DNA from: Anaerolineae bacterium
GTDB lineage: Bacteria > Chloroflexota > Anaerolineae > Anaerolineales > Anaerolineaceae
DNA length: 7,044 bases
NCBI GenBank assembly: GCA_016213455.1
Contig: JACRAG010000032.1
Coordinates: forward strand, 1 to 7,044
Direction of reading: 5' to 3'
Shown: in pieces, positions 1 through 4,917 of the stretch
How positions within the stretch are numbered: position 1 is the first letter of the stretch
Layout: each line of letters opens with the position of its first letter
The notes under the pieces: model-generated
Databases searched by the model: none
The model's input: the letters and a program-made list of their open reading frames with translations, nothing else
What the model was told of the DNA's origin: nothing
Made by a program: the position numbers and the translations under genes

Positions 1-232
1 CCTCTCCGTCAACACAACTAACCATATATTGACGGCGGAAAAACTTGTGGGACTTTATAGATCTGACCTGATGCTGGATCGACACCTCGCCGAACTCCTC
101 ATGCCATCTGATGCGCCACTGGTCCTCCAAAAGCATCCGTCGCAGCTTGACAACAAACTTCGTAGTACCTTTCGGTAAGTCAAGAATTTCATGCCCGGCC
201 TGAGGGTGTTGGCTTTCTTGGACAGCAATTCA
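1..232 (-). pseudogene. possible in-frame 3' remnant of the exported-protein gene, after an internal TGA
   Basis: After the TGA at 232-230, the same reading frame stays open for about 76 codons to the left edge of the window. The translation has a protein-like stretch including 'KGTTKFVVKLRRMLLEDQ' followed by Trp- and Glu-rich residues. Replacing the TGA with TGG (Trp) would join it smoothly to the signal-peptide ORF upstream, which is the reason for suspecting a nonsense mutation. An open run of this length can occur by chance. A second minus frame (about 344-55) is also open, so the true frame is uncertain. I do not recognise a domain. The other genes here use TGA as a normal stop, so genome-wide recoding is unlikely. 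Confidence 0.25.
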
Positions 233-496
233 AAGATCGCGTTCGATGCAAGAACCAGGCAAAATCGCTGTTCCAACAGGTCTAACCGGTACACCAACAC
301 GTCTCGCACATCGCGCAGGTGGGTTAGGATATTTCGGATGTTTCAACCGCCATCCGTCGGCGGCAACAACAGCTGGGCCTACCATCGGCTGGAGTCCCAA
401 AAGGGCTACGAGCAGCAGCGTGACAATCCCCTTCAGCAAAACGTGGACTATGCCTACGGTTTTTCCTGGATTGTATGAGTTGCATTTCGATTCCAT
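230..496 (-). CDS. small putative exported protein of unknown function (88 aa as read)
   Basis: The N-terminus looks like a Sec signal peptide: a short basic region (K at 4, 13 and 22), a hydrophobic core with 'GIVTLLLVALLGLQP', and a likely signal peptidase I site at 'AVVA|AD'. The mature part is short, rich in Pro and Arg, has two Cys, and matches no domain I know. I chose the ATG at 496 because AAGGA at 509-505 lies 8 nt upstream; an ATG at 502 is too close to that site. The gene begins 44 bp after the NmrA-like gene ends and could be the last cistron of that unit. The ORF ends at a TGA, but the frame stays open beyond it, so this may be the front half of a broken longer secreted protein. 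The signal peptide is the firm part; the extent of the gene is not. Confidence 0.42.
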   Translation of the reverse strand: MESKCNSYNPGKTVGIVHVLLKGIVTLLLVALLGLQPMVGPAVVAADGWRLKHPKYPNPPARCARRVGVPVRPVGTAILPGSCIERDL

Positions 497-504
497 GGTC
501 ATCT

Positions 505-509
505 TCCTT
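505..509 (-). promoter_or_regulatory. ribosome binding site deciding the start at 496
   Basis: AAGGA on the minus strand sits 8 nt before the ATG at 496. This favours that ATG over the one at 502, which overlaps the usual spacing zone, and over the more distal one at 544, which overlaps the upstream gene's stop. Confidence 0.4.
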
Positions 510-540
510 TTTCGTTTCATGTTTTGAGCCAGGCATCGTT

Positions 541-1419
541 TCACCCGGAAACGCGCCGGGCATATTCTTCCAATGTGGTTAGCTTTAATCCAAAACAGCG
601 CTCCGCCTCGCGTGGATCCCCACGAAGATTCCCAACTGCCATGTCGTGCATCAGCGTGGCGAATGAAACCTGAAGCGGGTCAGTCGCGGTGGACATTTGC
701 GCTTCCAACGCCGACGTGGGAACGAAGCTGAGCTCGAAGGATTTCGCACTGACCTGCTCAAACGCGTACACCGCTTCCAGCATACTGTAGTTGCGAGGCT
801 GCCCAAGGTCAAAGCAGGCATTCCTCGCGGCCGGGTTGTTCAGGCTGTCGACCGCGTACTGAGCCACGTTACCGACCGAAATGTAGCCGTTTTTCGAATG
901 CCCGTCGCCATAAATTGTGGCTTTTCCGTTGATGTAATCAAATCCAAGCCCCGGGCTGAGCCACATTTCCATAAAGATACAAGGGCGCAGGATGGTATAC
1001 TCCATGCCGCCAGAAATGATGGCTTGTTCAACGGTGCGTTTGGCCGTTCGAAGAGGACAGTCTCCAACGGTCATGGGGATCGAGACCATCGTAAAGTGTT
1101 TCACCCCTGCCTCTCTGGCTGCCTGAACCAGGTCAAGCTGGCCTTGCTGGTCAGTAACCGGGATTGAGTCGCCTGGTTGCATCGAGATGGTGGTCGTCGC
1201 GGTCGTGATGACAGCAACCACGCCCTGGCAGGCTGCTTGCAGTGAAGCCGGATCTTTCAGATCGCCCAGTACGGTCTCAACCCCCATTGCTTTCAGCCGG
1301 GCCACTTTCTCTTCGCCAGAAGTGGAACGAACCAACCCGCGCACGGGTTTACCTGCTTCACGCAGGAGGCGGCAAACTTCACCGCCCAAAATACCGGTGG
1401 AACCAACAACGAGAATCAT
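541..1419 (-). CDS. NmrA-like atypical SDR, NAD(P)-binding protein
   Basis: This is a 292-residue cytoplasmic protein with a Rossmann fold starting at residue 2. The dinucleotide motif is G6-x-x-G9-x-x-G12 in 'VVGSTGILGG'. Arg31 after the second strand suits the 2'-phosphate of NADP(H), and 'LGDLKD' (51-56) is the usual Asp-containing strand end. 'QAAREAGVKHFTMVS' (99-113), Lys127 in 'AKRTVEQ' and 'YTILRPCIFME' (141-151) match the NmrA/atypical SDR layout. The catalytic Tyr-x-x-x-Lys of classical SDRs is absent: the expected Tyr position reads Ser-Ile-Pro-Met. Such proteins are either reductases of small molecules or redox-sensing regulators, and the sequence does not say which. The length is normal for the family and the C-terminus 'LTTLEEYARRV' is typical. 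The start is supported by AAGGAG 6 nt upstream, and the gene begins 22 bp after the MBL hydrolase ends, so co-transcription is very likely. Confidence 0.9.
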   Translation of the reverse strand: MILVVGSTGILGGEVCRLLREAGKPVRGLVRSTSGEEKVARLKAMGVETVLGDLKDPASLQAACQGVVAVITTATTTISMQPGDSIPVTDQQGQLDLVQAAREAGVKHFTMVSIPMTVGDCPLRTAKRTVEQAIISGGMEYTILRPCIFMEMWLSPGLGFDYINGKATIYGDGHSKNGYISVGNVAQYAVDSLNNPAARNACFDLGQPRNYSMLEAVYAFEQVSAKSFELSFVPTSALEAQMSTATDPLQVSFATLMHDMAVGNLRGDPREAERCFGLKLTTLEEYARRVSG

Positions 1420-1425
1420 CTGTAG

Positions 1426-1431
1426 CTCCTT
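1426..1431 (-). promoter_or_regulatory. strong Shine-Dalgarno site of the NmrA-like gene
   Basis: A full AAGGAG on the minus strand lies 6 nt before the ATG at 1419, inside the 22-bp gap to the preceding gene. It is the best-matched ribosome binding site in the window and fixes this start. Confidence 0.6.
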
Positions 1432-1441
1432 ATGAAAATTT

Positions 1442-2296
1442 CTAATTTTCAGGGGTGGTCACTATAATTGGTTGCCATTCCCATCCTCTAACGGTCTTTA
1501 GCACATGCCCCAAGCTGGGGAACGGTGGGAAATGCTGCCCGAGTACCCAACTGCCTGTAGTGGCAGCCAGATCGAAAATGCGCCGTTTACTGGTTTCGGC
1601 CTGATCCACCAGGACATCATATACCGGCAGCCACTCCGGGTGCTCTAGGTGGAGTGGGTGCAGCACAGTATCCCCGATATACAGCAATTGCTCCTGACCA
1701 CTACAAAAAGAAACCACCATATGTCCGGGTGTATGACCCGGCGCAAACAAAGTGCTCACCCCTGGCAGAATTTCACCTTCCTGGTCGATCAGTACTGTGC
1801 TATCTTCGATCGGCGCCAGGTGGTTCCGGGAAAATTCGGCCATCCAATTGGGTTTCAAAGAATCCGCAAGCTCTGAAAACCAGAATTCCCATTCCGCTCT
1901 ACATAGGTAGTGGGTGGCTGCCGAGAAGGCTGGCTTTCCCTGCCCATTGAGAACACCACCGATGTGGTCAGGGTGAGCGTGGGTGATGAAGATCGAATCG
2001 ATGCTTTCCGGCAGGATTCCCGCGGCGCGAAGGTTGCGCATCAATTTACCGGTGGTTTCCGCCATGTTGCCCGCGCCTGTGTCGACCAGCACTCGGTGTT
2101 GCCCAGCATCGACCAGCAGGTAAGCGTAGGGTGTCACAATCAAATCAACAGGCATATTCTTCGCCTTTAATACCGCCTCTACCTCCGCCCGTGAGGCATT
2201 ATTCACCATTGCCTCCAGTTGGTAACCAACCTCGCCATCCAGTAGGGAAACGCACTTGAAATTCCCCAATGGAAATTGGTAATACTCATTTTTCAT
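1442..2296 (-). CDS. MBL-fold metallo-hydrolase, OPHC2/methyl-parathion-hydrolase-like
   Basis: This 284-residue protein carries a complete dinuclear metal site of the metallo-beta-lactamase fold: H106-x-H108-x-D110-H111 in 'THAHPDHIGG', H188 in 'APGHTPGH', the bridging D209 in 'YIGDT', and H255 in 'VLGQHFPPFP'. The layout around these ('VLVDTGAG' at 69-76, 'EWEFW' at 135-139 after the HxHxDH motif) resembles the OPHC2/methyl-parathion-hydrolase branch. Its members hydrolyse lactones, aryl esters or phosphotriesters; which of these applies here is not visible. There is no signal peptide, so it should be cytoplasmic, unlike some secreted relatives. The start at 2296 has AAGGAA 8 nt upstream. 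It begins 45 bp after the dehydrogenase ends and is followed 22 bp later by the NmrA-like gene. A hydrolase beside a sugar-type dehydrogenase suggests, as inference, opening of a lactone made by oxidation. Fold and metal site are certain; substrate is not. Confidence 0.92.
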   Translation of the reverse strand: MKNEYYQFPLGNFKCVSLLDGEVGYQLEAMVNNASRAEVEAVLKAKNMPVDLIVTPYAYLLVDAGQHRVLVDTGAGNMAETTGKLMRNLRAAGILPESIDSIFITHAHPDHIGGVLNGQGKPAFSAATHYLCRAEWEFWFSELADSLKPNWMAEFSRNHLAPIEDSTVLIDQEGEILPGVSTLFAPGHTPGHMVVSFCSGQEQLLYIGDTVLHPLHLEHPEWLPVYDVLVDQAETSKRRIFDLAATTGSWVLGQHFPPFPSLGHVLKTVRGWEWQPIIVTTPEN

Positions 2297-2341
2297 GCCG
2301 GATCTTCCTTATAGAAGTACCTTACTCGAATAGATCTGGGG

Positions 2342-3421
2342 TTATATCATTACCCAAATTCCTGTACGATGGGATCCAAAGGCAGCATCGATCACTTGCT
2401 GCGCCTTCCAACCATCAAAGAAGGTGGTCTCGACGGGTGCTTTTCCGAGGATGGCATTGATAAACTGACGGGCGCCGACCGGTTGGTTCTGGAGAATCCC
2501 GGCGAATCGGTCGAAGGAATGAGTTGCAGGATCACATCCTGCCAAATATTGGTCATCCAGTACAATGGTTTGAAAACTTTCCTCATCTTTCCGAGCTCCT
2601 CGGATCCATTCATTTGCGGAAAGGAACTGCGACTGCAGGGTACCTTCGGAGCCGGTGAGGAGAATCTCACAGCCTCCTTCTGGTAGATGATCTGTGAAAG
2701 AAACCTCAATCGTTGCATGTGCGCCATTCGTAAATTCAAGCAGCAAGACTGCGGAATCATTGGATGGAATGAAAGGCTGCCCATCCGGGCGGAAATGCTG
2801 GACATGATTGGCCAGGTGCGCCGATACACGGGCAATTTCACCCATAAACAGCCGCGCCAGGTCTATGGCGTGGGAACCGAGATCCCCCAAGGCCCCAATT
2901 CCATGCGCTGCATCGGCCCGCCAGAGGTACTCTGGACCGCGGCCATAACCGGCGAGCCAACGAATGGAACCATCGTAAACCTTGCCCTGGTAACCCTGAT
3001 CGATCAGTTTCTTCATCTGCCGGATCTCAGGCAAGGCGCGCCATTCAAACATAATCATATGAACCAGACCATGAGTTTGAGCGGCATCCAACATTTCTCT
3101 GGCATGGGCAGAATTCATCGCCAGCGGCTTTTCGCACAACACATGCAGCCCGGCATCGAGGGCCTGCATGGTGATTGGATAATGCAGGTCATCTGGCGTC
3201 ACTACCACCACTTCATCCAGGTCGCCAGACTCTATCAGGTCATGGTAGTCATGAAAGATACGGGGGATACTGTAGACGGCAGCCAGTTCCGCGGTTCTCT
3301 CTGGATTGCGCCCACATATTGCCATCAGTTCTGCTTGAGGATGGCTTTTGATACCCGTGTAGTGCATGTAACTCGCGTACCCGCTGGTCCCTATCACGCC
3401 AACCCGAACCTTTTCTTCCAT
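2342..3421 (-). CDS. Gfo/Idh/MocA family NAD(P)-dependent oxidoreductase
   Basis: This 359-residue cytoplasmic dehydrogenase has an N-terminal Rossmann domain (about 1-120) followed by the alpha/beta C-terminal domain of the Gfo/Idh/MocA family. The nucleotide loop is 'VGVIGTSGYAS' (7-17), the 'G-x-S-x-x-A' variant of the family glycine motif. 'AICGRNPERTAELA' (34-47) binds the adenosine side, 'VVVTPDDLHYP' (72-82) is the conserved strand end, and E97-K98-P99 gives the catalytic Lys98. 'GALGDLGSHAIDLAR' (176-190) supplies D180, H184 and D187, the usual substrate and proton-transfer residues. Relatives oxidise hydroxyls of sugars, inositols or their derivatives; the substrate here is unknown. 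The start at 3421 has AGAGGA only 3 nt upstream, a tight but workable spacing. The gene lies 75 bp after the kinase gene and 45 bp before the hydrolase gene. Confidence 0.93.
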   Translation of the reverse strand: MEEKVRVGVIGTSGYASYMHYTGIKSHPQAELMAICGRNPERTAELAAVYSIPRIFHDYHDLIESGDLDEVVVVTPDDLHYPITMQALDAGLHVLCEKPLAMNSAHAREMLDAAQTHGLVHMIMFEWRALPEIRQMKKLIDQGYQGKVYDGSIRWLAGYGRGPEYLWRADAAHGIGALGDLGSHAIDLARLFMGEIARVSAHLANHVQHFRPDGQPFIPSNDSAVLLLEFTNGAHATIEVSFTDHLPEGGCEILLTGSEGTLQSQFLSANEWIRGARKDEESFQTIVLDDQYLAGCDPATHSFDRFAGILQNQPVGARQFINAILGKAPVETTFFDGWKAQQVIDAAFGSHRTGIWVMI

Positions 3422-3496
3422 AGATCCTCTTATTTGACTGAACAGATCGCTGCATTCCCGGGATTATCTAGATTAATAAATTTACAACCAGCCGGT

Positions 3497-4675
3497 TTAC
3501 AGATCCAACTCGCGGATTAGTCCACAAGCTTCATCGGCCCGATCCAGGAGAAGAACGTCCAATTGAGCCCATCTTGTCAGCACTTCTTCAGGACTGGCCC
3601 CATACAATGCCTGGACGTAGGTACCGTTTTCTGGCGAAAGCATCAACGCTGCCCAACCGGGTAACTGAAGGCCCATCCAGAATGTCAGACCAATTAGGTA
3701 ACCCAGCTTTACCAAACGAGGATCAATTGTTACGCCATTTTCCGTAATACCGGCCAGGTATGGATCCAGTACAGAATCCAACAGATCCGTAGCCTCATTC
3801 AGCGGAAAGTCTAAGAAATATAGACTGGTCCCCGCTAATTCACCCAAATCATTCCCCACCGCACCCTGACCAGAAAATGCCCAGTCCACGGCTATGAGCT
3901 CTTCTTTCAGGGTATTTGGGGAAAGAGCCCACATGAAATTCCGGCGGTGTGCGTCGTTATGGCAGAGCACCTGTGGCAGGCGGTCATTGGCATCAAAATA
4001 GCGATCTCTTTCGGCAAGTATCTGTAAGATGCGTGACCGGCAGTCTTCTCTGAAAGCACGCTGGACGATGGGTGATTTCCAGGCATTATTCTCAGACGCG
4101 GGATTCATATAAGGAAACCACCAATCGTCTTCCGCCCAGATGCTGCGAAAGAAGGGCCTGCACAACCACGGTTGCTGGGGAACTGGAGCACCCTTTAAAT
4201 AAGAAGCTTGAAATTTACCTAGCTGGCGGGCAGTACGCTGGAAATCCTCCAGCGACCACCGCTTGCCGGTACACTCCTGGACATACTCGATCCAGGCCCA
4301 GACGCCTTGCTCATTTTCTACCACCCCGTTGCAACGCGGCGCGCGCAGACCTTGCGGCAGATCATTGAGTAGACCGGAATGGTAGGCCATAAACTCGCGC
4401 TTCCAATACGACCATTCGCGCGGCTGTTGGCTCGATTCTATGGGATTGTTGATGCACTTCAGCACTACCGCCCACTCCTGCTTGCCCCGGATACCGGTGC
4501 ATTGGCCAGAGAAATGGAACAATCCGCCGGTGGTATCAATGATCTTCTCATGTCTGAGCGGCTCAACGGCCCAGTCCACGATATTAAGTTCGGGATCACG
4601 CATATCTATGCGCACTACGGCGGTGATGACCGAAGTATCCAAAGCTTGCAACTGCTGCAGTACATTTTCTGCCAT
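3497..4675 (-). CDS. APH/choline-kinase-like small-molecule phosphotransferase
   Basis: This protein has the aminoglycoside-phosphotransferase kinase fold. Numbered from the ATG at 4675 (392 aa), the ATP-anchoring lysine is K73 in 'AVVLKCI', after a Gly-rich stretch 'TTGGLFHFSG' (48-57). The catalytic loop is H239-N-D241-A-H-R-R-N246, and the metal-binding Asp is D264 in 'AVDWAFSG'. The family phosphorylates hydroxyls of small molecules such as aminoglycosides, choline, homoserine or sugars. This branch has no substrate I can name, and a resistance role should not be assumed. An in-frame TGA at 4702-4700 limits the start to the ATG at 4699 or the one at 4675; I prefer 4675 because GAGG lies 8 nt upstream, while 4699 has only AGGTG inside a small hairpin. 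It is the first gene of the four-enzyme run and is followed 75 bp later by the dehydrogenase. Confidence 0.9.
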   Translation of the reverse strand: MAENVLQQLQALDTSVITAVVRIDMRDPELNIVDWAVEPLRHEKIIDTTGGLFHFSGQCTGIRGKQEWAVVLKCINNPIESSQQPREWSYWKREFMAYHSGLLNDLPQGLRAPRCNGVVENEQGVWAWIEYVQECTGKRWSLEDFQRTARQLGKFQASYLKGAPVPQQPWLCRPFFRSIWAEDDWWFPYMNPASENNAWKSPIVQRAFREDCRSRILQILAERDRYFDANDRLPQVLCHNDAHRRNFMWALSPNTLKEELIAVDWAFSGQGAVGNDLGELAGTSLYFLDFPLNEATDLLDSVLDPYLAGITENGVTIDPRLVKLGYLIGLTFWMGLQLPGWAALMLSPENGTYVQALYGASPEEVLTRWAQLDVLLLDRADEACGLIRELDL

Positions 4676-4683
4676 TTTCCCAT

Positions 4684-4687
4684 CCTC
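4684..4687 (-). promoter_or_regulatory. ribosome binding site favouring the kinase start at 4675
   Basis: GAGG on the minus strand lies 8 nt before the ATG at 4675. The competing upstream ATG at 4699 is preceded by AGGTG at a similar distance, which is a weaker match to the anti-Shine-Dalgarno sequence. Confidence 0.4.
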
Positions 4688-4704
4688 AATCGAAACCATT
4701 CATT

Positions 4705-4727
4705 GATCACCTGCCCGTCAGGTGCTC
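4705..4727 (-). promoter_or_regulatory. inverted repeat just upstream of the kinase gene (operator or 5'-leader hairpin)
   Basis: CACCTG (4708-4713) and CAGGTG (4719-4724) form a perfect 6-bp inverted repeat with a 5-nt spacer. With one mismatch the arms extend to 9 bp (4705-4727). On the transcript, the 3' arm contains the AGGTG that would serve the ATG at 4699, so the hairpin could mask that start; alternatively the DNA could be a binding site for a dimeric regulator. The gap also contains no convincing -35/-10 pair, so its position relative to a promoter is unknown. Confidence 0.3.
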
Positions 4728-4855
4728 TCCAACCTGGCTCCCAGCAGGCAGCCAATAAGGGTCTCGCCTTTCCGGACCGGATTGCAGGCCAGCCTGAACT
4801 GATTTGTTTCATGTTATATCCTGGCCCGTTTGAAAAGCGTTTATTAAAGTCCTAT

Positions 4856-4895
4856 AAACAGGTTGGGAGCGAATCGATTCGCTCCCAACCTGTTT
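4856..4895 (-). terminator. perfect 40-bp palindrome, probable terminator after the regulator gene
   Basis: The half-site AAACAGGTTGGGAGCGAATC (4856-4875) is followed directly by its exact reverse complement (4876-4895), with no spacer and no mismatch. As RNA it would fold into a stem of about 17 bp with a loop of about 6 nt. It lies 22 bp beyond the regulator's stop and upstream of the kinase gene. On the minus strand the stem ends in TGTTTAT after an A-rich lead-in, so it resembles an intrinsic terminator, but the T-run is short. The symmetry means it could act in either direction. A protein-binding site or part of a dispersed repeat family are the alternatives. Confidence 0.6.
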
Positions 4896-4917
4896 CTTCA
4901 AATATCAGGCGGTTTGT

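Larger units (their letters stand above)
541..4699 (-). other. probable four-gene operon: kinase, dehydrogenase, MBL hydrolase, NmrA-like protein
   Basis: Four complete enzyme genes read in the same direction with gaps of 75, 45 and 22 bp. None of these gaps holds a convincing terminator hairpin, and the second, third and fourth genes each have their own Shine-Dalgarno-like site. The unit is set off from the upstream regulator by a gap of about 220 bp with a probable terminator. The signal-peptide ORF at 496-230 may be a fifth member, since its gap is only 44 bp. Co-transcription is inferred from spacing and strand. Confidence 0.6.

Noticed and set aside
230..232. TGA as a selenocysteine codon
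   Set aside because: No convincing bacterial SECIS-like hairpin was seen directly downstream, and the flanking residues resemble no known selenoprotein; a nonsense change or true stop is simpler.
55..344. alternative minus-strand frame, helical-looking translation
   Set aside because: It overlaps the signal-peptide ORF and has no ribosome binding site before its GTG at 309. The frame with the signal peptide and a well-placed AAGGA was preferred, though this remains the main rival.
697..1167. 156-aa open frame on the plus strand
   Set aside because: It is a shadow of the NmrA-like gene, in which the minus-strand protein has clear Rossmann motifs.
2392..2841. 149-aa minus-strand frame inside the dehydrogenase gene
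   Set aside because: It is out of frame within the C-terminal domain of an intact Gfo/Idh protein and has biased, motif-free composition.
3486..3497. AACC/GGTT mini-hairpin between the kinase and dehydrogenase genes
   Set aside because: A 4-bp stem with no T-run is too weak to call a terminator.
2687..3520. 277-aa open frame on the plus strand
   Set aside because: It lies antisense to the Gfo/Idh dehydrogenase, whose motifs are unmistakable; the plus-strand translation has no recognisable domain.
4798..4850. promoter for the enzyme operon (TATAAC at about 4814-4819 on the minus strand)
   Set aside because: No acceptable -35 element lies at 16-18 bp from it, so a promoter call would be guesswork.
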